Of a stretch of 64,000 nt of DNA, positions 11,682-23,137 are shown piece by piece (within the stretch, counting starts at the first letter, position 1; the number at the start of each line of letters is the position of its first letter). The translations under genes and the position numbers were made by a program. Under the pieces are notes generated by a model. The model was given only the letters and a program-made list of their open reading frames with translations, did not search any database and was not told the origin of the DNA. The stretch lies in the NCBI GenBank assembly GCA_049999765.1, contig JBNGIQ010009014.1, forward strand, positions 18,162 through 82,161, in the 5' to 3' direction. This stretch comes from Phaeoceros laevis (taxonomy: Eukaryota; Anthocerotophyta; Anthocerotopsida; Notothyladales).

Positions 11682-14600
11682 TCAACCCGCCTCTTTACCA
11701 GAGAGAACTGCCTTCTTGTTCGCCGAACCTTTCGATTCCAAGTATCTGCGGCGTTTAGTCCAGAGTTTCCTTCCAATAGTGCTTGTGTCAACAGGTGACC
11801 TCTGCGTCTTACTAGATCCAGCTGGGACTACTTGAAACTGACCTCGATTGAATTCCATAGCTACCTTTAAGATGATCCAAACTTTGAGAGCACTACTCAG
11901 CTGAGTTATGCGCTTGCTTTTCCAAGATCTCAAGTACTCAAACATTGTGGTGTCAACGCGCAGCACGACTTGAGGCCACTTTTGGTCCTCCAATTCGCCT
12001 GTTTGATCCCGTTCTGTCACAGACCTTAAGATGGCTCGTTCAATTTTTGAAAGTGTGGTCTCCCGAGCCTCCACACGGCCAGCACCTCGGCAGCAAGAGC
12101 AGGGGTCACTGATCATCAACGTCACACTAGGTCGTACTCTCCTCCTTGTGATCTCCATCACTCCAAATTCGGAAATCTCTGAAATGCTGACTTTGGATCT
12201 GTCACGGGCAATAGCTTTTTTCATCTCCTCATGGACCAAAGTTTCGTCTTTTGGATCATCCATGTCGATGAAGTCCACAACAATGATTCCACCCACATCT
12301 CGAAGCCGCAGCTCTGTTGCTATTTGCCTTGCTGCAGCCAAATTGACTTCCAAAATAGCATCTTTTTGCGAGGTGGAGACGTTGAGCATTCCAATGCCAC
12401 CATTCACATCAATGGAGACTAATGCCTCCGTCTCTTGCACCACCAAATAGGCCCCATTAGCCAGCTGCACTCTTTCGCTGGAAAACTTGTCGATTTCTGA
12501 TTCTATGCTAAATGCATCAAAAATAGGTTGCTTCCCTGTAAACAGCTCCACCCTATCAATTAACTGTGGGGCCACTTCTGCCAAGTACTTTGTAACTTCT
12601 TGATAACATTGAGGGGAGTCCACAACCATTCTCTGTACTTTGTCAGTGAAGAAGTCCCTAACAACAGTCAATGTCTGACCCATTGCTCTGTGCAGCAGCA
12701 CGGGTACAGCATCCTCCTCCCCACCCTGAGCTGCAGTTGCAGCAGCCTCGGCACGTTCCAGAACATCATCCCATGTTTCAAAGAGTCCAGTCAGGTCTCT
12801 CTCTAATTCTTCCTCCGAATGACCCATGGCTTCTGTCCGAACAGTCAAACCAAAATTGCCTGGCTGCAAGTTACGAGCAACAGCTCTCAACCTAGCCCGT
12901 TCAGGACCTGTAATTTTTTGTGAAATTCCCACAGATTCACTGTTAGGAACGACGACCCAAAATCGTCCAGCCAGATTCGGATAAGCAGTCAGCCTTGGTC
13001 CTTTCTTCCCCATAGACTCCTTCTTCACCTGGACAATAATTTTCATTCCCTCTTCAAGATTCCTCCATTTGCTGAACTTTCTTCCAAAATTAACAGTCAA
13101 AGGCCTTGCCGCTCCCGTACTGGAAGGTGGTGTATGTAATCCGTCAGCATCGTCTCCCTCGGAGCTTTTTGTGAGATGCTGATCCTCATTCAAAACTTCG
13201 TCATCTTCGTCATCACTGTTTAAGGAATATGAATCTAAAACCTGTTCCCCTGCAAGTCCATCATCTAGATGCTCATCCTCAAAGTCAATATTGCCCTCAG
13301 AATGGTCTACCATGTCTTCATCCCGAGTTGGACCTGCACTCCCATTAGTCGCCAGAGGTGTAATGGAAGGAAACGTACAGGGATAAATGTTTCTAGTGAT
13401 ATCTAAAAGGGCCAAACGAGGACTTCCAATGTCCACAAAGACCCCAACCATGCCAGGTAGCAGTTGCTTCACGAATCCAAGATAAATGTTTCCCACCTGT
13501 ACTTTGGAATTTACAGGTTCTAGCAACAACTCTACAAGTTTACCATCCTCCAAGATTGCCATTCTTTGCATAGTGCTTTCTGGTGCATTGATAAGAATCT
13601 CAACCTGGACCTCATGCTCACTCTTAGCCTCGACAACATCTCCGGAGTGGTCCTGTATTTCACTGCTCTTCTTGTCAGTTGATTTAAGGAACTCCTCCCT
13701 CTCTGCCAAAAACTGTGATTCCAAAAGCCAGGGCTCCTCTCTTGGCAGCACCTTTCTTCTGATTTTCTTCTTTAACCACTCATCAATAGCCAAAACACTT
13801 GCCTCTGTCTGAGTGCTTACTATAGATCCATCTTGCTCCTGTTTTAGTTTAACCTCCCCCTCCCTTGTCTCGGCTTGCACTTTTGTCCTATTGTCAAGTG
13901 CTGTGAGTGTCTTTGCATCAGACTGCTCTGGTCGTTCGGAAACTGATCTTCTAAGCAAGTCTTCACTTCTCGTTAGCTTCCTGTTCCCACTGTCTTTCCA
14001 TGGGCCTTTTGACACAGTAGTTGCACCAACTTCGTCCCACCACTGGCCCCACAGTAAGGATGACACATTTTCAGGAGTGTTCAGGGCCCATACATCATGC
14101 AAAGTTACTCGCTCCGTGCTTGAATCTTCTTCAGTCGGAACCTGGAAAGCGAATAAAGCACCTGGCCTCCAGACAATATCAGCACTTCCATCTCCTGATC
14201 CCACAAAATAATTGTACTGCACATTTGTGCCAAAGTCCATATCAAGCTGCGCTTCCCAGCAGTCCTCTCCCTCCACCTTGACCATTGGGACAGCTGAGGG
14301 GGGATGCCACTCGCCAAGTTCACGAACAGAACCAGATAAGAACAAACGCTGACCCTCCTTCAGCTGTGCTTGCACGGACCAGCGCACCGGCCATCCTGTT
14401 TTTTCTTTCTTGTCAGCAAGCTTCCTGCGAGCTCTCCTCTTTTCCCTCCTACTTTTAGGTGGTGGGACTTGCTCATCGACTGGAGTTCTTGCGGGAGTTC
14501 CAGCTCCCTCAACTTTTTGCTCCTCAGAAGCAACATCCTTACCAGCTCCCTTTTCCAGCATTTTGTCATCAAAAAGTGAAACTTGCTCTTCGTCTGGATC

Positions 14601-16013
14601 TCTGGGAGGAGTGCTAGCTCTGTCGACTTCTTGTTCTTCAGAAGAAACTTCCGAACCAGCACCACTTTTCAGCTCCACCTCAACACTCTTGCGAGTTCTT
14701 CGCTTGTGCGGTCTCCTCTTCTTCCTATCGAAACTCTCGGATTCGCCAGCCTCTCCGGCTGATCCTGTCCCTTCTGACTCACTCGCAAAACTTAGCTCTC
14801 TCTGTGCAGGAGCACTATCTACAAGAGTCGCTGAAACCTCAATTTTGGTGGACTCTGCTACAACACTCTCCCGCGACCCAACGGCCTCTGCTCTACTTTT
14901 CTGTTCTTCCAACTTGTCTTCTATTACTTCATCTTGCCTAGTTCTGAAGGCTTTGGTTCTAGCTTTCGACCGTCTCCCCTGTGGCTCTGTTATCATAGTC
15001 GAGCTATTGTCGAGCTCCTCTCCGTGTGTAGCAACCAGCAGAAACTCCCCCTCCACGCTTGTGCGATCGTCCGCAGACTCAGACTCCTGTAGAGTTGCCC
15101 CATCCTTCGCCTTTCTTCCTTTCCTTCTCTTCCTCTCTTTCGGCTCTATGCGGCCTTCTGAAGACAAGAGCTGGTTGCCATCTACAGATACTTGCTCCAA
15201 TCCTCGCCCTTCTTCAAAGTCTTCAGAACCAGAAGTAGCGCCAACTTCAAAATCATACTGTGGCATTGCCGTAGAAAACGAAGTCACGCTTTCGGCGGAG
15301 GGAATCAAATCTTGCAGCCTATCTCTTGTCTGTGCGCTCAAAGCCTGGAACATCCAACTCGAAGAGGAGGTTTTTGTCAGATTTAAGGATCCCTCTCCTC
15401 CATCCCTCTCCAGGACGGTACTCTCAGCCATTTTATACTCGCTTCTCAACCTCAATCCCCCAAGCCGCCGGACAAGTTCTTCACTACCTGGCTCTGTCCC
15501 CACCCCCGCAACAAGAGTCTCCTTTTCCTCCCGTTTCTCACTCACAACGGTCAATTCCACCTGGGTGAAGTCTGGTTCCCCGATCCCGGAATCCTCTTCC
15601 GGAACGACAACTTTTTTGGCTCTGGACCGTCGGGACGGCGGCTTCCCGCTGTGCTGCACGGAGGATTCTGGTCCTGGTTTCAACTCGGCCTCAGACTCAG
15701 GTTTGCTCTCCGCAGGCTTGGCATCTGTGGCAGCCCTCCTTCCCTTCTTTCTGCCTTTCTTTGCCTCGCTGGCTGGCTCCACCTCCACCACCACCTCCCC
15801 TTCCAGGACCGCAGAGACGACCCGGCAGCGCGGCCTCTCCAATCGCATTTCTCCATCACGCTGCCGGCGTACTGCAACGCTGCATGCGCATTGTAGCTGC
15901 GGGCAAGCCGTGGCAGCACCGCCGGGAATGCTGAGCAGCTGCTGCGGCCTGGGCTGCTGAAGCCTGAGACTTGTGGCGAGCAGGAGGTGGGAGGCGAGCC
16001 GGAGAGCCTCCAT
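11682..16013 (-). CDS. RNE: Chloroplast ribonuclease E/G-like protein with CBM20 domain, intronless
   Basis: A single 1443-residue minus-strand frame. The N-terminus is Arg/Ser-rich (plastid transit peptide), followed by about 450 residues of acidic low-complexity sequence. A CBM20 starch-binding-type domain spans about 540-640 (WSVQAQLKEGQRLFLSGSVR). The RNase E/G core starts near 800 (INAPESTMQRMAILEDGKLV), with S1-like segments (VQVGNIYLGFVKQLLPGMVG; GPRLTAYPNLAGRFWVVVP). The two Mg-binding aspartates are kept: D1202 in SIDVNGG and D1247 in IVVDFIDM. The Zn-link Cys pair is C1305-S-C-C1308. The enzyme cleaves plastid transcripts and helps mature polycistronic RNA and rRNA. As I recall, the Arabidopsis RNE gene (At2g04270) is shorter (about 1000 residues) and has many introns, so an intronless, N-terminally extended form is notable. 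It starts 292 bp from RBX1, divergently. Confidence 0.95.
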   Translation of the reverse strand: MEALRLASHLLLATSLRLQQPRPQQLLSIPGGAATACPQLQCACSVAVRRQRDGEMRLERPRCRVVSAVLEGEVVVEVEPASEAKKGRKKGRRAATDAKPAESKPESEAELKPGPESSVQHSGKPPSRRSRAKKVVVPEEDSGIGEPDFTQVELTVVSEKREEKETLVAGVGTEPGSEELVRRLGGLRLRSEYKMAESTVLERDGGEGSLNLTKTSSSSWMFQALSAQTRDRLQDLIPSAESVTSFSTAMPQYDFEVGATSGSEDFEEGRGLEQVSVDGNQLLSSEGRIEPKERKRRKGRKAKDGATLQESESADDRTSVEGEFLLVATHGEELDNSSTMITEPQGRRSKARTKAFRTRQDEVIEDKLEEQKSRAEAVGSRESVVAESTKIEVSATLVDSAPAQRELSFASESEGTGSAGEAGESESFDRKKRRPHKRRTRKSVEVELKSGAGSEVSSEEQEVDRASTPPRDPDEEQVSLFDDKMLEKGAGKDVASEEQKVEGAGTPARTPVDEQVPPPKSRREKRRARRKLADKKEKTGWPVRWSVQAQLKEGQRLFLSGSVRELGEWHPPSAVPMVKVEGEDCWEAQLDMDFGTNVQYNYFVGSGDGSADIVWRPGALFAFQVPTEEDSSTERVTLHDVWALNTPENVSSLLWGQWWDEVGATTVSKGPWKDSGNRKLTRSEDLLRRSVSERPEQSDAKTLTALDNRTKVQAETREGEVKLKQEQDGSIVSTQTEASVLAIDEWLKKKIRRKVLPREEPWLLESQFLAEREEFLKSTDKKSSEIQDHSGDVVEAKSEHEVQVEILINAPESTMQRMAILEDGKLVELLLEPVNSKVQVGNIYLGFVKQLLPGMVGVFVDIGSPRLALLDITRNIYPCTFPSITPLATNGSAGPTRDEDMVDHSEGNIDFEDEHLDDGLAGEQVLDSYSLNSDDEDDEVLNEDQHLTKSSEGDDADGLHTPPSSTGAARPLTVNFGRKFSKWRNLEEGMKIIVQVKKESMGKKGPRLTAYPNLAGRFWVVVPNSESVGISQKITGPERARLRAVARNLQPGNFGLTVRTEAMGHSEEELERDLTGLFETWDDVLERAEAAATAAQGGEEDAVPVLLHRAMGQTLTVVRDFFTDKVQRMVVDSPQCYQEVTKYLAEVAPQLIDRVELFTGKQPIFDAFSIESEIDKFSSERVQLANGAYLVVQETEALVSIDVNGGIGMLNVSTSQKDAILEVNLAAARQIATELRLRDVGGIIVVDFIDMDDPKDETLVHEEMKKAIARDRSKVSISEISEFGVMEITRRRVRPSVTLMISDPCSCCRGAGRVEARETTLSKIERAILRSVTERDQTGELEDQKWPQVVLRVDTTMFEYLRSWKSKRITQLSSALKVWIILKVAMEFNRGQFQVVPAGSSKTQRSPVDTSTIGRKLWTKRRRYLESKGSANKKAVLSGKEAG

Positions 16014-16305
16014 GGAGAGCAGGTGGCATCACCTGCATCCGCAGCTGGGCTCCATCTCCTGCTTCCGCATCCTTGTCGTCCACTGCACAGGCCAGCCTTG
16101 AACCTTGAACTTGTTGCGTCGAATCCGTTTCCGGATAACCGATTTAAGAACTTAGCATAAAGACCTATATATGTTGTCAGTATGTGTTCATGCCTCCATG
16201 GATGAACTTCATTCCTTCCTTCCTCCTTTTTGACGTCGCCTACAGCCGGTGACCTACTGACTTACAGCTCGAAGTTGACGCACGGAGCAGGACCGTTTGT
16301 AAACG
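16014..16305. promoter_or_regulatory. Shared divergent promoter region, RNE / RBX1
   Basis: Only 292 bp separate the start codons of RNE (minus) and RBX1 (plus), so both 5' UTRs and promoters must fit here. A TATA-like CTATATATG lies near 16165-16175, about 130 bp before the RBX1 start. Which gene uses it cannot be told from sequence. Confidence 0.5.
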
Positions 16306-17129
<824 letters not shown>

Positions 17130-17630
17130 TGCTAAAAGTTATGCAACACATGTTTTTTTCATGTACCGCCGCCTATGGTCTCCATTCACAGCAGCAGGTC
17201 TAAAAGTCTGGATTTGACGATTCTGAGGACTTGGGGTTTGCCAAAACTGATGCTTCTGTGTTCCTAAATTGAGATCAAGCAGCTTGTCTGTCTGGTCTCT
17301 CTACAGAAACCCTCGCAGCAGAATGTCTCAGCATTTTAGGTGCGGCTGTGAATAATTCATAATGAAGTGATTTTCTAGGAATTTCAGTGCTATCCCGGTG
17401 ACTTCCTTTTGTGGGAGCCTCGGTTGTGTAACTTCGACATCTGTTGGATGAAATGTTTTTGAGTAATACTGCTTCAGCGCTGACAAACTGCACTGATAGC
17501 TGTCCTGTCTGGCATTTTCCTGCACTGAAATGGGATAGCTGATTGATCACACCCTTGGGATTCGTAGTGAATTTTCTACTAAGGATAGCCGACTGTTGAA
17601 ATCCGGCTTGTGAATAGCTTTTAGGATTGC
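17130..17630. other. Convergent 3' intergenic region
   Basis: About 500 bp between the RBX1 stop (plus) and the DUF1499 stop (minus). It contains only short frames and presumably holds the two 3' UTRs. No repeat or RNA gene is seen. Confidence 0.5.
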
Positions 17631-19020
17631 CTACATATCGTTGTTCCAATAATACTCCGACGTATCGTCAAAGGTGTTGCCGTAGCTCGGCAGACTCCAG
17701 CCAAGCTCTTTCTCCAGGCTGTCCAGCCGCTTCTGCTGCGCCCCAAAATCACCAATTGGAGTTGTGAAAGGATATAGATACACTACTTTCCTAGCCATGG
17801 ATCTAAATGTCACGACATCATTCTTGACCAGAAACTCCATCACGTCACGCCCCAAAAACCCGTCTGCTTCTGCCACCAAGTAGGTACCTGTTTGATTTGG
17901 TTTCCAGCAACGTCAGTCTTTCCGAAACTGGCGGTCATAGGCAGAGAGATAAAGCACAAACTTCCAATCACCTTCTCTTGAGTCCTGAACTTGGACAATC
18001 TCTGGGTTTTTCTGTGTTGCTAGAATAGCAGTCTCAATTTTCTGCAAGGGGAATGCCATGAGTAAACATTATTTCCGGTCCTCTGAAAACAAAGTGTTGA
18101 AGCATGAATACTCGGAAGCCACACCTCAACAGCATTAGAGTAGCTGCTTTCCGGTATAACCCAAGGGGCTGCATATCCGGCATTGTTGGAGGAGGTGGAC
18201 ACACAGTTGGGATTGATATCCAGGGGGCATGGCCTGATCCGCCTGCATGCCGGACGCCATGGAGGAGAAAAAATGAGAGAAGAGGTTATCAGTTCGGATC
18301 ATCCTCCCAAGAAACCAACAGCACCAATCACAGAGTATAAGTGAGGCAGGTAGTGTAGAGTCCAAGAGTCAGATGAATGATGAGTCAGTAACGACAATCA
18401 GCAGGCCTGGAGAGTACCTTGGGTAGTCTGTCAAAATTACTGTCCATCCTGAGATGACTAGAATGGTTGGCAGGACAATTTCAGATAGCATCCCTCATGT
18501 CTCATAGCTGGGCTGTGGAGCCTGTTTGATCCTAGAGCCGGAGACGGGAAACATAGGTTTGTTTTCTTTTTGAAGCAAGTAAGATCTCAAACACGATGTA
18601 TAGGATGCCCGGCTGAAGCGGCCTATCGTAGGTTAGCAGAAAATTGGGTACAGTTCTGGGAGAGTATTACCCTTGCACCAGACCGAGCTGCATTCGATCC
18701 GCCTGAGAATATGGTGTGATAGGAGATGCCGGAGGGGGGAGGGCCGCAGCAACAGCAGTCAAACCTGTCCCAATCGATGTTGCCACAAGCAGTGTACACA
18801 CTAATCCCCCTACCCTCCGGCTCACCGACTCGCGGCTCAGCTTCGACACAGCGCCTGCCGCATCAGTGCGCTGGGTCTCTTTCACCGTCAACTCGTTGCG
18901 GAAGGGCTTGAAGCTTCCGTTTGTCGGTTGCCTTCTTCGAGGCCAACTTGAAGACACCAAGGTGGCATGGCTGGCACCGACAAAGAGAGCCGAGGAAGAC
19001 GCCAAGGTGAGAGCGGCCAT
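17631..19020 (-). CDS. DUF1499 thylakoid-lumen-type protein
   Basis: Four minus-strand exons join in phase: 19020-18671, 18242-18125, 18041-17972 and 17887-17631, giving 264 residues. Exon 1 encodes a bipartite targeting region: a basic Ser-rich stretch, then a twin-Arg (SRRVGG) before a hydrophobic segment (LVCTLLVATSIGTGLTAVAA) with an Ala-rich cleavage-like end, as expected for Tat-dependent lumen import. The mature part begins ITPYSQADRMQLGLVQGRI and has the DUF1499 core RPCPLDINPNCVSTSSNN, APWVIPESSYSNAVE, then VAEADGFLGRDVMEFLV, VVYLYPFTTPIGDFGAQQ and a C-terminal EKELGWSLPSYG. I recall Arabidopsis thylakoid lumenal proteins with this domain; no biochemical function is established as far as I know. 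Twin-Arg use is inferred from sequence. Confidence 0.88.
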
Positions 19021-19702
19021 ACCCGCTGTAACGTGTCAAGCAACTAACAAGCTGTGGACATTTGAGTAAATCCAGAAGACGTACTTCGAACGGAATGCAA
19101 CCTGGACCTGGCGTCCTAGTAGATTGCGTTTAGGCGCCGGTGGAGAGTTCCGAGTCTTCCGACTTCGTGTGCCTGCGTACGGGGGGGCCCGCCTTCCCTC
19201 ATCGGCACCGGCTCCCTGTGCCTTTGAATTGGGAACTCTTTACCCGGCTTCGCGGAAGGTGCCCTACATCCGGCATACAAAAGGCTGCGAAGTCTTCTCT
19301 CTGGTATCTCCGGACCGCAATTCATGTCTGGTGCTTGGTTGTCCTGGAGGAGTCGGAGGATGAGGAGGAGGAGGAGCAGCAGAATACGGTGCGCGCCTGA
19401 CGAAAATCGACTTCTATGTGTGTTAACCAGGGTGCTGGAGGCTGTTGCTCGCGGAAACAAGATGTGCGGGTGATGGGGACCACAGAACTTGCAGTCTCGT
19501 GGTGCCACTGTTCAGCAGAGTGGTGGATTTACATGTTCGCAAGAAAGAGGGGAGATGATCCTGTAGTAAAAACTCATCACGATCACGGTTTGCTTCCAGT
19601 GGAGATTGAGACGTCTGGGACGCCGGAGGGGCCGGATTATTTCGAGGTGAGCATTCGGAAGGTAGAACCTTAGGTCAGCTTGCATGTTGATGTGCAGGCA
19701 CA
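19021..19702. promoter_or_regulatory. Divergent promoter region, DUF1499 gene / FRA3-type 5-phosphatase
   Basis: A 682-bp interval between two divergent start codons. It includes GC-rich sequence and a short GGAGGA/GAGGAG purine run near 19350-19380. I found no clear TATA box. An upstream leader exon of the phosphatase gene may lie around 19416-19700 but is not supported by a protein motif. Confidence 0.4.
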
Positions 19703-22700
19703 ATGCAGGCGTCATCAGCTCGCTCTTCCACGGATCGTGGGAAGGAGCAGATGACAAGTCAGGTAGATTTAGGCGGGCTTGAGGAGTTTATCGGAACCAG
19801 CAGGGGAAGGGGCCTGGCAAAGGCCGCATCCAAAGCATTGAGGCCAGTTTCTCTAGATTTGCGCCCGAGGCCGCTGAAAAGCACTAGATTCAATCAAGGA
19901 GCAAGCACTCTCCTAGCCACAGACAGCGCAGTGTGGGCAGGCTTGGATCATGGGATATGGGTGTGGGACGTGGCAGATAGTATTAGAGGCTGTGTCGGCG
20001 AGACCAGTCAGTATACTTTGGGAGAGGAGGATGCGGCGGCATTTACAGTGCTGCCAGTTCATGGATCCAGCACGTCATGCCTTGCTGTGGACATTGCCAA
20101 CAAGATCGTGTGGAGTGGGCACAGAGATGGCATGGTGAGGTCCTGGTCTACCAATTTCAGCCTTTTCAATGACAAGACAGCCATGAAGACGTCTATGTTC
20201 ATGTGGGAGGCGCATCCGGGCCCTGTGACAGCCATAGCCTTGAGTTCATATGGGGAGCTGTGGACGGTGTCGAATAACTGTTCCATCAGAGTATGGCCTT
20301 GGGAGGCATTGTCAAACGCACTTTCGACGCTCACTGGAGACGGCACCTCTTCAGCAGCCGGATCCATCATGTCCAGATCTTACTTGGAACTCCGGCCTCG
20401 TGTTATAGCAGCTTGTGCAGCGAACTTGGTCGTCAATGAATTTAGGCATCTTGTCGTGGATTATTGCAATGGACGGATTTGGACAGTGGGAGGAAGCACT
20501 GCCGTTGTCTGGGATGCTAGGACGAGGGAAATAGTCAACTTCCTGGAGTTATCTTTTGGTCAAGAAGTTCCGAACCCTGAATATCCGGGTACCCCTCGAG
20601 AAAACTTCAGCGAAGACGAAGGACAGACTAGCTATGCTGTGGCTGCCCCAAAAGAGAAAAATCTAGGAGGATGGTTCCAGCGATCCAGAAATGCTGTTCT
20701 GGGCGCTGCTGATGCAGTGCGGAAAGCAGCAATAGCAGTACAAGGAGGTGATACAGGGAAGAGATTAGAAGCAATTGCTGCAGCCATGGATGGTTCGATT
20801 TGGGTGGGTTATGGAAATGGAATAATCTTGCAGTTTGATAGCAATGGCAACCGACAGCTGGAGCATCGAAGTAACTCAGCTGTCAGATGCATTTGCATTG
20901 TTGGAACACGACTATGGGTGGGGTATGCGGATGGCAGAATCCTAGTTCTGGCTTCTGAGACCCTTCAAACGGTAGGTGGATGGGTCGCGCACAGGTCTGG
21001 TGTTTTGCAAATGGCAGTTTCCGGTTTCTATGTATTTAGTTTGGCCGTATCAGGTACCATCCGTGGGTGGAGTGCAGCATCACCAGGCCACACTGATGAA
21101 GTGTTCAGGGCAGAAATGTTGTCACGAGAATTGAAATACACAAGTCCTCAGCGTATTCAAGTGCTATCTTGTACTTGGAATGTTGGTGGAGAGCGACCCT
21201 CTCTTCAGGCCTTGCAAAGCTGGGTTGCTGTACCAGCAACGGCAGCTAGCCTTGTGGTGGTTGGCCTGCAAGAAATGGAAGCCGGTGCAGGGTCACTCGC
21301 TTTGGCTGCTGTGAAGGAAGTGGGACTACAGGAGAAGGGGAGCAGTGTAAATGGGCAGTGGTGGCTCGACAACATAGGTGGTGTGCTGGGTCAGGGAAGC
21401 GATGGGTTCGAGCTTCTGGGATCCCGTCAGTTGGCTGGTATATTAATTGGAGTCTGGGTGAGGAAACGTTTTGCACGGTATGTGGGGGATGCAGATGCAG
21501 GAGCTGTAGCATGTGGATTTGGCAGAGCCCTGGGTAATAAAGGAGCAGTAGCCCTGAAAATTACTGTGTTTCGAAGAATGTTATGTGCAGTGAATAGCCA
21601 CTTTGCTGCCCATGCTGAAGCTCTAGCTCGGCGAAATGCTGATTTTGAACATGTATTTTCACGCATGTCATTTGGATCATTCTCAGGAGATTCAGCTGGT
21701 CTTCCAGCTCTCTCAGAAGCTGATATGCTGCTGTGGGCTGGAGATTTTAACTACCGTCTGGAAAATATCTCATATGACCATGCCTTGGCAATCATCTTGC
21801 AGAAAGATTGGGAAGCCCTTCTCCGGAGGGATCAACTAAGAACAGAGATGATAGCAGGGCACGTCTTTCACGGCTTGAGGGAAGGCCGGATCAATTTTCC
21901 TCCAACTTACAAGTTTGATAAGGGCATTCCAATGAGGGGATCACTTGGCTATGATTCTAGCGAGAAGAGGAGAGTTCCAGCATATTGTGATCGTGTTCTC
22001 TTTCAGGACAGCTTTGATGGTGTCAACCCTACAGAAGCAGTTAGACTGAGCCATCCAGTAAAGGCATCTATTGTACATTATGAGGCTGGCATGGATGTTG
22101 TTTATAGTGATCACAAGCCAGTGCGATGTTTGCTGAACTTAGACTTTGCTGTAGTCGATGAAGCAAAGAAACGATGCCAATACGGAGACGTGCTGCGGTC
22201 AAACCCTCAAATCCAGGAATGGCTTAGGGTTTCCAACAAGGTTCCTGAAACAGTGGTAGGGGCGAGTGAAATTTTTTTGGACGACAGTAAGACTTCGGAG
22301 TTTCAAATTTCCAACTCAAGCCCACGGCAGTTAGTACGGTTTATTATATTTTGTCAAGGCGATCCTCGAACAGATTGTGAGAATGGCTCATCGGCAAAGT
22401 TTGTTACAAGAGGGGGGTATGGCTTTCCTCAGTGGTTACAGGTCAAACCAGCTTCTGGTGTGATTCCTCCAGGCCAGAGTATAACAATTACGTTGTGGTC
22501 CTTAAGCTTGAACACTATTCCCTATGACAACGTAGATGAGGGACAGCCAGGACTGCAGATTATTGACAGACAAGATAAGTCTGCTGTGCTTGACATCAGC
22601 ATCCAAGGTGGATTATGTACCAGTACATCCCGGCACCGAGTTTCTGTCCACCAGAGCATGCATGGAGCAAAAGCTAACAAGGACCGTGCGCAGAACTCCC

Positions 22701-23137
22701 AGGGTACTCGAGCATTTGCATTGTTTGAAAGTTACCCTGATCTAGTGTCAAGTAGTACCGTTACTTTGGCAACATCAGCTTATAACACAGCCAGTAAAAT
22801 GAAAGCAACTCCTATGCCTACTTTTGCTCATGTCTACTCAAATGGTCCTGGCACAACTCAAGTCTCTGACAAGTGGCCTAATTCATTGTCCAGTAGTCCA
22901 GAACCACCAACAGGTTTCCCAGAGCCAAAATCTGTTAGTATGACAACTGTTCCAATGTCTCCAATCATTCCAGATCTACTTTCTGATGTCTTTGGTGCAT
23001 CCACAAATCTAGGCAACCCTGTGATAGACAACATGAAAGCATCTAGTTTACCAGCAACATTCTCAAACACTAGACCAGGGGGTGTCAACAGGTCTTCAGT
23101 CCCACCTAATCTTCCAGATTTGATAGATTTATCTTAG
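19703..23137 (+). CDS. FRA3-type inositol polyphosphate 5-phosphatase (WD40 + IPPc), intronless
   Basis: One 1144-residue frame. Residues about 60-480 are a WD40-like propeller (TDSAVWAGLDHGIWVWDVAD; HRDGMVRSW; AAMDGSIWVGYGNGIILQFD). The IPPc catalytic domain spans about 490-810, starting VLSCTWNVGGERPS, with QEMEAGAGSLALAAV, GNKGAVALKITVF, the signature WAGDFNYRLE (about residue 678) and PAYCDRVLF (about 759), then YSDHKPVRCLL. A C-terminal beta domain (SNSSPRQLVRFIIFC, about 860-960) and a Ser/Pro-rich tail follow. WD40 plus IPPc is the plant 5PTase12/13/14 and FRA3 class, which removes the 5-phosphate of inositol phosphates and phosphoinositides; FRA3 affects fibre wall thickness and actin in Arabidopsis. 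As I recall, seed-plant members are intron-rich, so a single exon is unusual. I chose the first Met of the frame; a nearby Met at codon 17 is an alternative. Confidence 0.92.
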   Translation: MQASSARSSTDRGKEQMTSQVDLGGLEEFIGTSRGRGLAKAASKALRPVSLDLRPRPLKSTRFNQGASTLLATDSAVWAGLDHGIWVWDVADSIRGCVGETSQYTLGEEDAAAFTVLPVHGSSTSCLAVDIANKIVWSGHRDGMVRSWSTNFSLFNDKTAMKTSMFMWEAHPGPVTAIALSSYGELWTVSNNCSIRVWPWEALSNALSTLTGDGTSSAAGSIMSRSYLELRPRVIAACAANLVVNEFRHLVVDYCNGRIWTVGGSTAVVWDARTREIVNFLELSFGQEVPNPEYPGTPRENFSEDEGQTSYAVAAPKEKNLGGWFQRSRNAVLGAADAVRKAAIAVQGGDTGKRLEAIAAAMDGSIWVGYGNGIILQFDSNGNRQLEHRSNSAVRCICIVGTRLWVGYADGRILVLASETLQTVGGWVAHRSGVLQMAVSGFYVFSLAVSGTIRGWSAASPGHTDEVFRAEMLSRELKYTSPQRIQVLSCTWNVGGERPSLQALQSWVAVPATAASLVVVGLQEMEAGAGSLALAAVKEVGLQEKGSSVNGQWWLDNIGGVLGQGSDGFELLGSRQLAGILIGVWVRKRFARYVGDADAGAVACGFGRALGNKGAVALKITVFRRMLCAVNSHFAAHAEALARRNADFEHVFSRMSFGSFSGDSAGLPALSEADMLLWAGDFNYRLENISYDHALAIILQKDWEALLRRDQLRTEMIAGHVFHGLREGRINFPPTYKFDKGIPMRGSLGYDSSEKRRVPAYCDRVLFQDSFDGVNPTEAVRLSHPVKASIVHYEAGMDVVYSDHKPVRCLLNLDFAVVDEAKKRCQYGDVLRSNPQIQEWLRVSNKVPETVVGASEIFLDDSKTSEFQISNSSPRQLVRFIIFCQGDPRTDCENGSSAKFVTRGGYGFPQWLQVKPASGVIPPGQSITITLWSLSLNTIPYDNVDEGQPGLQIIDRQDKSAVLDISIQGGLCTSTSRHRVSVHQSMHGAKANKDRAQNSQGTRAFALFESYPDLVSSSTVTLATSAYNTASKMKATPMPTFAHVYSNGPGTTQVSDKWPNSLSSSPEPPTGFPEPKSVSMTTVPMSPIIPDLLSDVFGASTNLGNPVIDNMKASSLPATFSNTRPGGVNRSSVPPNLPDLIDLS

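Noticed and set aside
14410-15960. 516-codon plus-strand frame
   Set aside because: It is the antisense shadow of the RNase E/G N-terminus. Glu/Ser/Lys-rich coding DNA lacks stops on the other strand; the shadow is Ser/Leu-rich and has no domain.
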